From positions 1 through 44,699 of the forward strand of contig JAJXXW010000095.1 of the NCBI GenBank assembly GCA_021780905.1: a DNA stretch of 44,699 bases. Reading direction: 5' to 3'. The notes below the pieces were generated by a model. It was not told where the DNA came from. It saw only the letters and a program-made list of their open reading frames with translations, and did not search any database. The position numbers and the translations under genes are program-made. The stretch comes from a bacterium (GTDB taxonomy: Bacteria; Verrucomicrobiota; Verrucomicrobiia; Limisphaerales; UBA11358). Position 1 is the first letter of the stretch; every line of letters starts with the position of its first letter. Shown piece after piece: positions 1-6,229 of the stretch.

Positions 1-54
1 ACCATCCGCGATTTGATCCTGGCGCGCTACGGCTTGGAACTCGCGAGTCCGTAG
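1..54 (+). CDS. C-terminal end of a truncated upstream gene (phage-block protein)
   Basis: An open frame enters from the left edge and reads through 17 codons to a TAG at 52-54, ending in the residues GLELASP. The next gene starts 20 bases later on the same strand, so this is probably the end of the preceding gene in a compact phage-type operon. Too little is present to name the protein. Confidence 0.4.
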   Translation, partial: TIRDLILARYGLELASP

Positions 55-74
55 CACGGACCGGCCAATATTTT

Positions 75-593
75 ATGCCCCTCACGCTCATCAAGGAAAC
101 CGGCGCCGGTCTGGTGGATGCCAACAGCTACGCCGACGTGGCCGATGGCGACGCCTATCACGACGGGCATTTGTATGCCTCGGCGTGGACGGCGGCGAGC
201 GCGGATCAGAAGGCCGTCGCGCTGGTGATGGCGTCGCGGCTGATTGACGCCGAATACCAGTTCGGCGGCACGCGGGCGGTGGCGACGCAGTCGCTGCAAT
301 GGCCGCGGCGGCAATGCCGCATCCTGGATGATGAGGATGCGCTAGCCGAGATTATGGTGCCAAAAGCCGTTGTCCAGGCGACGTGCGAGCTGGCGCGGGA
401 GCTTCTGCTGGTGGATCGCACGGCATCACCGGCCGGGGAAGGATTGAAGTATTACAACATTGCCGGCGTCCAGACCGGCTACGACAAGGCGGACACGCGG
501 CCGGTTATTCCCGGTGTCGTCCAGGCGTTGCTCGCGAAATACGGCGTGCTGATCAGCGCCAAGAGCGGGGCCGTGAAACTGACTCGCGTATGA
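75..593 (+). CDS. Putative phage DnaT-like ssDNA-binding / head-tail connector-type protein
   Basis: The 172-residue product begins with ETGAGLVDANSYA and a DGDAYHDGH stretch, then alternates helices rich in Ala and Leu. This is the layout of the small phage proteins usually annotated as DnaT-like ssDNA-binding proteins, which sit beside head-tail connector genes. The motif LQWPRRQC near residue 75 is typical of the group, and the length matches (about 160-180 residues). The start is ATG at 75. The stop overlaps the next ATG (ATGA at 590-593), indicating translational coupling. By analogy it would act in virion assembly; the ssDNA-binding name is a family label, not something shown here. No signal peptide or membrane segment is visible. 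Confidence 0.6.
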   Translation: MPLTLIKETGAGLVDANSYADVADGDAYHDGHLYASAWTAASADQKAVALVMASRLIDAEYQFGGTRAVATQSLQWPRRQCRILDDEDALAEIMVPKAVVQATCELARELLLVDRTASPAGEGLKYYNIAGVQTGYDKADTRPVIPGVVQALLAKYGVLISAKSGAVKLTRV

Positions 594-883
594 CTGAACC
601 CACTCAAAATCTGAAAAAGTTCCGGTTCATCCCGGAGATTACGTTGGGCAATGTCCTGCAACTGCTGTCGATCGCGGCGGCGGTCATCGCCATGTGGGTG
701 AACATGGACAAACGCATTTCCGCCGTCGAACTGCGCGAGAGTTATTCCATCGAGGAACGGCGCGACATGAAAAAAAGTCTGGCGACGCTGGCGGAAAATC
801 AGGCGGTGATGGCCCGCACGGTGGACCGCATCAGCATCCTGTTTGATCAACACGCGAAAGGTGGCAGCGCCACCGACCAATAA
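590..883 (+). CDS. Small single-pass membrane protein with a coiled-coil tail (phage block)
   Basis: The 97-residue protein starts at the ATG overlapping the previous stop. Residues about 20-40 (VLQLLSIAAAVIAMWVNM) form one transmembrane segment. They are followed by a charged, heptad-like helix (residues about 45-85), which suggests an N-in or N-out bitopic protein with a coiled-coil domain. Small proteins of this shape are common in phage late regions near lysis genes, but no family can be recognised. Its position between the connector-like gene and a lipobox-containing membrane protein makes a lysis- or membrane-related role possible. This is inference from size, topology and position only. 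Confidence 0.5.
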   Translation: MTEPTQNLKKFRFIPEITLGNVLQLLSIAAAVIAMWVNMDKRISAVELRESYSIEERRDMKKSLATLAENQAVMARTVDRISILFDQHAKGGSATDQ

Positions 884-887
884 TTTT

Positions 888-1742
888 ATGAAAAAATATG
901 CACCAATTCAGGTCGGCACCCGCTGGGCGACCGAACACACCTGGGGCGTGATGGTGGAAGGCGTGAAGCCGTCCGCCGAGTTGCTGTGCGTCGGCTGCAC
1001 GCAAGCACAGGCCGAAGGCATGGCGGCGACGCTCAACGAGCGGGCGGAAAATTCCGCGCCTTTGAAAATGGTCGCGCCGGTGGTGGCCGTGATGCTGGCG
1101 GCGGTTTTGTTTTCCGGCTGCGCCATCGCGCCGCTCAAGGGCGGCAAGGCCACGACGAGTAAATCCACTCAGGGCATTGAGCAATCCGTCGTGCAAGGCG
1201 ACAACCCGGCGGCGGCGTCGCGTCAGGATCAAGAGACTGTTCGCACCAAGTCTTACACCGTGCCGGCCGGTTCGCGCATGGTGGAGACGCGAATTGCGAC
1301 CGATGGGGCGGGAGCGCCCGTCACCAATTCGCAAGTCCTGCTAGTCAGCGCGCCGATGGCTGTGACCGAACATGAAGCGACGCGAGCAACTACGGAATTG
1401 GGAGCGGCGCAGAAAGACACGGCGCGCGAGTTGAGCGCGAAACTGGCGAGCCTCAAAGGCATCGTGTGGGTCGGTGTGGTGGTGTTCCTGTTCGGTCTGG
1501 CGACTTTGTTCTACCCGCCGCTGAAACTCCTGATTGGCAGCGTTACCACGAGCGTGGCAGTCATTGTAGGCGGGCTGGCGTTGATGGTCTTGCCGACGTT
1601 GATCGTGGGAAATGAGCTGCTGATTATGGGTGGCGTGGGCGTTGGGGTAGGGGGATGGTTTTTTGCACACCGGCATGGACAACTTCGCGGGTTGGTGGAT
1701 GCGTCCAAAAACGTGGTTGAAACCAAGCAAGGAGATTTATGA
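888..1742 (+). CDS. Membrane protein with an internal lipoprotein-type signal (possible fusion of two small genes)
   Basis: The frame from ATG 888 gives 284 residues. The first 59 form a small soluble module containing LLCVGCTQAQAEGMAATLNE. A new Met (codon at 1068) then opens a classic lipoprotein signal, AVMLAAVLFSGC, with Cys in a lipobox. Three hydrophobic segments follow, near residues 190-215, 220-245 and 245-260, the last glycine-rich. An internal lipobox makes no sense for one polypeptide, so either the second half is translated from its own start at 1068 or two ancestral genes have fused. The stop overlaps the ATG of the next gene. No assigned family; a phage envelope or spanin-like role is only a guess. 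Confidence 0.5.
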   Translation: MKKYAPIQVGTRWATEHTWGVMVEGVKPSAELLCVGCTQAQAEGMAATLNERAENSAPLKMVAPVVAVMLAAVLFSGCAIAPLKGGKATTSKSTQGIEQSVVQGDNPAAASRQDQETVRTKSYTVPAGSRMVETRIATDGAGAPVTNSQVLLVSAPMAVTEHEATRATTELGAAQKDTARELSAKLASLKGIVWVGVVVFLFGLATLFYPPLKLLIGSVTTSVAVIVGGLALMVLPTLIVGNELLIMGGVGVGVGGWFFAHRHGQLRGLVDASKNVVETKQGDL

Positions 1743-2035
1743 GAGACGATTTGATGCAACCGACCAGGTTAACCAGTGCTGCAAGAGATTGGCCGGCACG
1801 GATGGCCGAACGGGAGGGCACCTTGCCGGTTTGGGTTCGTGCGCCCAAACGCGGGCATGAATTTTATTCCGGCTGCTCCCGGCCGAAGCTATACGAGTGG
1901 GCGGGCAAAAATTACATCCGGTCCGTGTCCATCCGCGAGCCGGGGCGGATCAAAGGGGTTCGCCTTTTCCATCTGGCCAGCATCCTGGCGTTCATCGAAC
2001 AGTGTGAAAAAGAATCGAAAGCTGCCCTTAACTGA
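1739..2035 (+). CDS. Small DNA-binding protein, winged-helix/excisionase-like
   Basis: The 98-residue protein starts by ATGA overlap with the previous gene. The core, about residues 43-90, reads FYSGCSRPKLYEWAG, then IRSVSIREPGRIKGVRLF, then a final helix LASILAFIEQ. This is the helix-turn-helix plus wing layout of MerR/excisionase-type small regulators, which are common in Verrucomicrobia mobile DNA. It ends about 90 bases before the left tRNA-Ser repeat at 2127, so it belongs to the left (phage-like) block and not to the 2127-12235 element. It could be an excisionase or regulator for that neighbouring element; its target is unknown. Confidence 0.5.
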   Translation: MRDDLMQPTRLTSAARDWPARMAEREGTLPVWVRAPKRGHEFYSGCSRPKLYEWAGKNYIRSVSIREPGRIKGVRLFHLASILAFIEQCEKESKAALN

Positions 2036-2126
2036 CACTGACAAACACCCCCGAACACGGGTGGATTTGTTGCCACTAGATGTTGCCACTTTGACCTAAA
2101 ACCAACAAAAACCTTTGAAATCAAAG

Positions 2127-2153
2127 TGGCGGAGAGAGGGGGATTCGAACCCC
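2127..2153. repeat. attL core: 27-bp duplicate of the tRNA-Ser 3' end
   Basis: This 27-bp stretch is identical to 12209-12235. Beyond 2153 the sequence departs from the tRNA (CCACTG instead of CCCCGG), so only the 3' end was copied. It marks the left junction of the element. Confidence 0.75.
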
Positions 2154-2189
2154 ACTGTTTTGCCCGTAAATAAAGGGGGATCTCACGGA

Positions 2190-2211
2190 GACTCCCGAAT
2201 AGACTCCCGAA
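2190..2211. promoter_or_regulatory. Putative left arm-type recombinase sites (two direct GACTCCCGAA copies)
   Basis: Two copies of GACTCCCGAA lie in direct orientation two bases (TA) apart, 36 bases inside the attL core. The same 22-bp arrangement occurs at 12050-12071 near the other end. Paired direct repeats at both ends of a tyrosine-recombinase element are the expected layout of arm sites bound by the integrase N-terminal domain. Alternatively, this is a remnant of another integrase tail, because the same bases encode DSRIDSR in both places. Confidence 0.45.
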
Positions 2212-2519
2212 ATCCAATCCCCTCTTGTCCTGACTTGGCACAAGTAGTCACTGCTTGGGCTAAACTTTCATCGCCAATCAAGACTGCCATTCTCGCACTT
2301 GTCAAAACGGCGGGCTGATTCTCCACCAACCATTATGGCCTTGAACATAACATTCCACTTGGGCGCGGCACAATCGAATTTAACGCGCCTGCGGGCCGGG
2401 GATGTGGGCTGGCGGCATTCGGGAGATCACCGCCTTGAAAAAACGTGCTGGCGAGGCTGGCAACCGCCACGGCTGCGATTTGGGCATGAGACTGACGAAC
2501 TAAAAACGGAGGACGAACC

Positions 2520-2801
2520 ATGAACTTAAATCCCGCTGAATTGCTCAATCCCATTTTCAACGCGCTGGACGCCCTGATTGAAAACGACGGCGTTTATCTC
2601 TACCTGGTGTTCGTCTGGCTGGCGTTGCTGGCCATCGGTTGGATTTTCAGCGGCGGCTTGCGGAAACGGCTGAAAGGAAATCCCGTCACGGTCATTCCCG
2701 CCATCATCTTCACGATGCAACCGCCGATACAATCCCCGTCGCCAATCATCGGCATCGAGGTTGAACAGACATGGAACGGTGACGACGAAACAATGGATTA
2801 G
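2520..2801 (+). CDS. Hypothetical small membrane protein of the element
   Basis: The 93-residue protein has a good ribosome site (GGAGGACG, 7 bases before ATG 2520). Residues about 28-47 (YLYLVFVWLALLAIGWIFSGG) form one transmembrane segment, followed by a basic patch GLRKRLKG and a second moderately hydrophobic stretch VTVIPAIIF around residues 59-67. The C-terminus is acidic. No family is recognised. It is the first convincing gene inside the element from the left. An upstream 62-codon frame (ATG 2335) ends in an ATGA overlap with it but has no protein-like composition. Confidence 0.45.
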   Translation: MNLNPAELLNPIFNALDALIENDGVYLYLVFVWLALLAIGWIFSGGLRKRLKGNPVTVIPAIIFTMQPPIQSPSPIIGIEVEQTWNGDDETMD

Positions 2802-3007
2802 CCATGACAACTTTTCATTCCCGACAATCAGGCGATGCTAGGCGCACTCGCAAAAACGAGAACGCCGACACGTTTAATTTCGCGTCACAAATTCCACCAT
2901 CAATTTGCGCGGTCATGCACACGAAGCATGACAAATCCGATGCAGCCATTTTCAAAGAGCGGTGCAAACGCACGTCATGGAATTGCCACGTTATGCAAAA
3001 CAAGCTT

Positions 3008-3067
3008 TACCCCTTGTCAAAACAAGGTTTTTACGGCTCGCCAATAGCTCGCCGAAAACTGCGCGGA
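3008..3067 (+). repeat. Inverted repeat copy 1 (about 60 bp, partner at 4235-4294)
   Basis: The sequence beginning TACCCCTTGTCAAAACA matches the reverse complement of 4235-4294 over about 60 bases with roughly nine mismatches. The most conserved part covers the first 37 bases. The two copies face each other across about 1.2 kb. Confidence 0.65.
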
Positions 3068-3272
3068 GTCCCGCGAGACGGTCACGCGATGGGCGCGCAA
3101 CATCCGGCAAGACATCCGGCGCAATATCCTCGCAGCGTCCCGGCAATGGCCGGACAGTGGCAACGGCAATGCCGCCGAGCGTCCATCAAGACGACTCGCA
3201 AGACAACTTGCCTTGCGCCGGATTTGGCCGCGCAATGGCCGCGCCGGAAACTTGCCAGACGACTCGCCTTAA
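3024..3272 (+). pseudogene. Relic of a helix-turn-helix gene with an in-frame stop
   Basis: One frame reads VFTARQ, then TAG at 3045-3047, then LAENCAESRETVTRWARNIR and on to TAA at 3270-3272. The pattern (T-A-R-Q-L-A-E ... S-R-E-T-V-T-R-W) is that of a short helix-turn-helix with a recognition helix, interrupted by one amber codon. No start codon with a ribosome site is visible, and the region overlaps the 60-bp inverted repeat. It is probably a decayed regulator; read-through is not excluded. The rest of 2802-3297 shows nothing else I can support. Confidence 0.3.
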
Positions 3273-3297
3273 ATCTCAACCATGACATTCAAAAATT

Positions 3298-3807
3298 ATG
3301 AACACACCAACCACACCAACGCCCGATCTTGAATCGCTGCGCAAGGCGGTTCAAGAGTTCCGGCCTGTTCCGCATCGCGTTCCGTTCAACGGTTTGAAGC
3401 CAGTCCATGATTCCATAGTGGAATTACGCAAGCAAACTGTGTCCTACGCCGCCATAGCTGAATTGCTGCAACAACATGGGATAAAGACCAGCCGGGCGCG
3501 TGTGGCTGAATACGGCCGCATCGTCCTGGAAGGCGGCAAAAAACGCAAACGGCGGAAACGGGCGAAAATCGCGCCAGTGGCAAATATCCCGGCCACGCCT
3601 CAAAATGCGCCAGCCGTGGCTGGAAAACCCACGCCAGCCACGCCAGCGCCGACCGCTGCGCCGGCGGGCAATGTCACGCCGCCATCAAACGAAACTTCTC
3701 CATACCGCTCACGCGGACCGCACATTGCCAACGTGAAAATGATGAGTCCCGAAGAAAAGGCAGAACTCGACGCTTTCCTGAAATCGGGAAGCGCCTCGAA
3801 ACCATGA
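3298..3807 (+). CDS. Hypothetical basic protein with a helix-turn-helix-like N-terminal domain
   Basis: The product is 169 residues. Residues about 35-75 (IVELRKQTVSYAAIAELL, then HGIKTSRARVAEYG) look like a helix-turn-helix of the type seen in plasmid and mobile-element accessory proteins, where a short helix asks whether the next unit can pair. A strongly basic patch KKRKRRKRAK follows near residue 80, then a long low-complexity linker rich in Pro, Ala and Thr (about 90-135) and an acidic C-terminal helix with SPEEKAELDAFLKSG. The composition suggests a DNA-binding accessory factor, such as a mobilisation auxiliary or partition-like protein, but no family can be named. No clear ribosome site. 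Confidence 0.5.
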   Translation: MNTPTTPTPDLESLRKAVQEFRPVPHRVPFNGLKPVHDSIVELRKQTVSYAAIAELLQQHGIKTSRARVAEYGRIVLEGGKKRKRRKRAKIAPVANIPATPQNAPAVAGKPTPATPAPTAAPAGNVTPPSNETSPYRSRGPHIANVKMMSPEEKAELDAFLKSGSASKP

Positions 3808-4080
3808 CCGCCGTTCACGCAGCTCGCGGCGCGCTTGTCCGTCCGGCAAACTGCCGGATTCTTGTCCATTGGTATTTTAACTGATGACCGTGACATTTCC
3901 CGCGTGAAGCCTTAATCGCCATCGGTCTTTGGCGAAGCGAGCATCGTCAAGGAGGAACGAAAAGCGGCGAGTCATTTGTTTGAGCCGGTTTTCGTAGTGT
4001 CCTTGACGACGCGCAGTGAGCCATATAATGGGAAGGCGATTCACGCGGAGTCAGGAATTGAAAGCGCGACCATTCGCAGC

Positions 4081-4235
4081 ACGGTTGGCACCGGCGAGGC
4101 AACGCGGTTAGCAACAGGTGGTAATCCCGCGAGGCACCATCCGAAGCAACAAGGTTCGCACCATTGAAAGCAACACGGTTGGCACCATGCGAGGCAACAG
4201 GGTGTCAACGGACGGTTGGCACCAAGCGAAGCATT
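4081..4235. repeat. Degenerate 24-bp tandem repeats
   Basis: The unit is close to ACGGTTGGCACC followed by NNNCGAGGCAAC. Clear copies start at 4081, 4151, 4175 and 4212, with degenerate copies between. The period of 24 is a multiple of three, and on the minus strand it gives an open 8-residue repeat (GANRVAFN-like), but there is no credible gene around it. Confidence 0.6.
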
Positions 4236-4294
4236 TCGCGCAGCACTTGGCGAGATTTTGGCGAGCCGTAAAAACCGTGTTTTGACAAGGGGTA
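4235..4294 (-). repeat. Inverted repeat copy 2 (partner at 3008-3067)
   Basis: The reverse complement of this stretch matches 3008-3067, including the run GGTTTTTACGGCTCGCCAA. In this copy the frame corresponding to the helix-turn-helix relic reads VFTARQNLAKCC, without the amber codon but diverging soon after. Confidence 0.65.
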
Positions 4295-4629
4295 GCGCGT
4301 GCGCTGGTCTAAAATTGAAAACTGCTCATTTTTAACCGCTCCTTTCCATTCGCCCCGAACATGATTATTGTCACATGAATGACGCGCATGAACATTTTCA
4401 CGACAGATCACCAAGTCACCGGAGCCAGGATGTTGAAAGGCGTTGAATCACCATGTTGGATTTCGTTGAGATGTGTTGAAATCATCAACGCATTTCAACG
4501 CAATTTTTCGTGTCGTGCGGCGCATAGCCGAAAAACTACGATTTTCCGTAGGGGTGAGGCGTCCACCTTTTAAGCTGACGAATAGGAGGCTAACCGAATG
4601 CTTTCAAACGGGGTTATTGGCTTAAAATC

Positions 4630-4790
4630 CGAATGTGGCAAATGAATTTAGAAGCAGCAAAAGGCGACAACTGGCGGCAAATTGCCAGCGACAAAAGGCG
4701 TCATATTGCGACAAATTCATTGCCGCCTTTTGTCGCTTTTTGCCGCTCGGTTTCGAGTCGCACTTTTCCCCAACGATTACGTTAGGGGAT
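4630..4790. other. Structured region with iteron-like and inverted repeats
   Basis: Several copies of a GCGACAAAAGGCG-like motif occur in both orientations. The 14-bp arms at 4687-4700 and 4724-4737 pair perfectly around a 23-base loop and are followed by TTT. A CTGGC/GCCAG hairpin lies at about 4670-4688, a GGCAAATGAATTT/AAATTCATTGCC pair encloses much of it, and CCCCAAC/GTTAGGGG lies at 4768-4788. It may be an origin-like, transfer-like or terminator-like element; no family is recognised. Confidence 0.4.
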
Positions 4791-4926
4791 GGTGTCTAGC
4801 GCAGATTGCCCAAAATGAGGGCAAGACAAACGCGAGATATTCGCACCGAACGAACGTGCGGGAATGCTTGCCAGGCGTGTAGCTTGCAAATCTGCCGCTC
4901 TGCACCCATACTCTGTCATAAAGTGT

Positions 4927-5220
4927 ATGAACGTTTTTGCGACAGATCATCCGATAAATGCAAAAGTGCCGCGTTCGTTTCGACGATTGCGGCGTTGGCT
5001 TCTTGTCGGCTTGCTCGTCTATCCCGTCTGGCTGTTGCTGCTTGGCCCCTTTTGGGCACTCGACGGACGCGGCGTGCTGGACGTTCTTCCTTTCAAAGCA
5101 CGGCAATTAGTCTATTTGCCCGCCGTGCCGTTCTGTTACAGCCCATCCTTCTATGCGGTTTTTGACGGATACATGAATTGGTGGTATCCAGATCCAAACG
5201 CGGCGGAAACGACATGGTAA
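4927..5220 (+). CDS. Small hypothetical membrane protein (MNxFATDHP family)
   Basis: The start is taken at ATG 4927 because the N-terminus MNVFATDHP recurs (as MNIFTTDHQ) at another gene start at 4388, which marks a true start. The longer upstream frame has no such support. The product has 97 residues: a basic segment (SFRRLRR), a transmembrane helix WLLVGLLVYPVWLLLLGPF at about 24-42, and a hydrophobic C-terminal half ending in aromatic residues (YMNWWYPDP). I recall short membrane proteins beginning MNxFATDHP as common in Verrucomicrobia but know no function for them. It lies at the edge of the structured region and converges with the minus-strand secreted-protein operon. Confidence 0.5.
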   Translation: MNVFATDHPINAKVPRSFRRLRRWLLVGLLVYPVWLLLLGPFWALDGRGVLDVLPFKARQLVYLPAVPFCYSPSFYAVFDGYMNWWYPDPNAAETTW

Positions 5221-5248
5221 AAAAAGTGCCTGCCTTCGGAAATTCACA

Positions 5249-6229
5249 TTACGGCGACTGCGTCAAAGGCACAAACAAACTGCCTTCTGTTGCCTCGCCA
5301 TCCTTCGCCTTAAAAGTGGCGAGAAACTCAATCATCGGCCGAATGTCTGTTTCGGTGGTGGATCGTCTAACGTAAGGGAGCATTGTCGAGACATAATAAA
5401 AAACCTGAAAATCAGTGAGTTCAACTTTGGAAATGCCGCCCGGTGGATATTCATTGATGACGTCGCCTAACACCTGCCCTTTTTTGATTTCGTCCATGAG
5501 AGCGGATACGGTAAGCACGGAATTGGTATGCGTGGCTTCAATGTTTGGCCACTGAAAATTGAAATCAAGTAAGCGGCCATTTATGCCCGATTCCAGTTCG
5601 ATCTTGTCCTCGTTGAGAGCGCGCACAAGATAACCGTCAATGCTTCTGAACACCGTTACCGAGCGTTTGCTTGTGTATTTCACCGCACCGCCAAGATGTG
5701 ATGTGGTGTTCTCGGTCTTGCGGATATGAATAGAACCGTCTGGCCTTCGTTCCATGTCATTCGTGCTTACGCCAAACATTCTGGCCAAGTCCGACACCTG
5801 CCGCCATAGCGCATCGAAATCCGGCACGGCATCCGGGGGTGGATAGTTATGGCTTTGGTCGGTCGTGTGTATCAGAATGCGCCCGACTGCGGGCATCACG
5901 ATGAAATAGTCCTGATTATCGTGGCTCGTGAGTTTGATGTCTTTCTCCCGGTTGGTGGCGGACGGAAGCAGGCTTGCAACATTCGTGCCCGCAAAAGCGG
6001 ATTCATCGAGCAACTTCTGCAATGCGGCGTCGGAAAAATCGCGTGGCCGCTTCGACCACGCGAACGACGGCAGTTCTTTGGGCAGGCACGCCAACTTCGA
6101 TGCCGGGATTTTGTTGACCAATTCAAACGCTGCCTGCGGCAGCGGCTCTCCTTGCATTGGCATTTCAAGCCGCGTCTGGGCATGGCACAGTGCGCCACTT
6201 AACATTAGGAAAAAAACGACAGGTTTCAT
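5249..6229 (-). CDS. Hypothetical secreted protein, second gene of a cargo operon
   Basis: The product is 326 residues with a signal peptide (MKPVVFFLMLSGALCHAQT; cleavage near residue 18). The mature part has no recognised domain. It contains mixed alpha/beta segments such as DYFIVMPAVGRILIHTT and SVTVFRSIDGYLVRAL, and a C-terminal helical part. The start ATG overlaps the stop of the upstream 762-residue gene (ATGA at 6226-6229), so the two are translationally coupled and probably act together outside the cytoplasm. GC is lower than in the chromosomal genes further right, consistent with acquired cargo. Function unknown; a partner, inhibitor or anchor for the larger protein is possible. Confidence 0.6.
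   Translation of the reverse strand: MKPVVFFLMLSGALCHAQTRLEMPMQGEPLPQAAFELVNKIPASKLACLPKELPSFAWSKRPRDFSDAALQKLLDESAFAGTNVASLLPSATNREKDIKLTSHDNQDYFIVMPAVGRILIHTTDQSHNYPPPDAVPDFDALWRQVSDLARMFGVSTNDMERRPDGSIHIRKTENTTSHLGGAVKYTSKRSVTVFRSIDGYLVRALNEDKIELESGINGRLLDFNFQWPNIEATHTNSVLTVSALMDEIKKGQVLGDVINEYPPGGISKVELTDFQVFYYVSTMLPYVRRSTTETDIRPMIEFLATFKAKDGEATEGSLFVPLTQSP

Larger units (their letters stand above)
3808..4926. other. About 1.1 kb non-coding, repeat- and hairpin-rich region of the element
   Basis: No convincing gene lies here. In order it holds degenerate 24-bp tandem repeats (4081-4235), the second arm of the 60-bp inverted repeat (4235-4294), a stray gene start resembling that of the gene at 4927 (4388 onward), a hairpin GTTGAAAT/ATTTCAAC (4475-4499), a small CTACG/CGTAG hairpin near 4540 and a dense set of inverted repeats at about 4630-4790. 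Such density suggests a cis-acting site, for example an origin or a packaging or transfer sequence, or accumulated debris. Confidence 0.5.

Noticed and set aside
2178..2318. Remnant of a second integrase C-terminus at the left end of the element.
   Set aside because: The DSRIDSR peptide is fully explained by the paired GACTCCCGAA arm-site DNA, and the order of tRNA-derived and DSRIDSR segments is reversed compared with the real integrase. A remnant is possible but not needed.
4081..4235. CRISPR array.
   Set aside because: The units are contiguous, degenerate and 24 bases long, with no unique spacers, and no cas genes are present.
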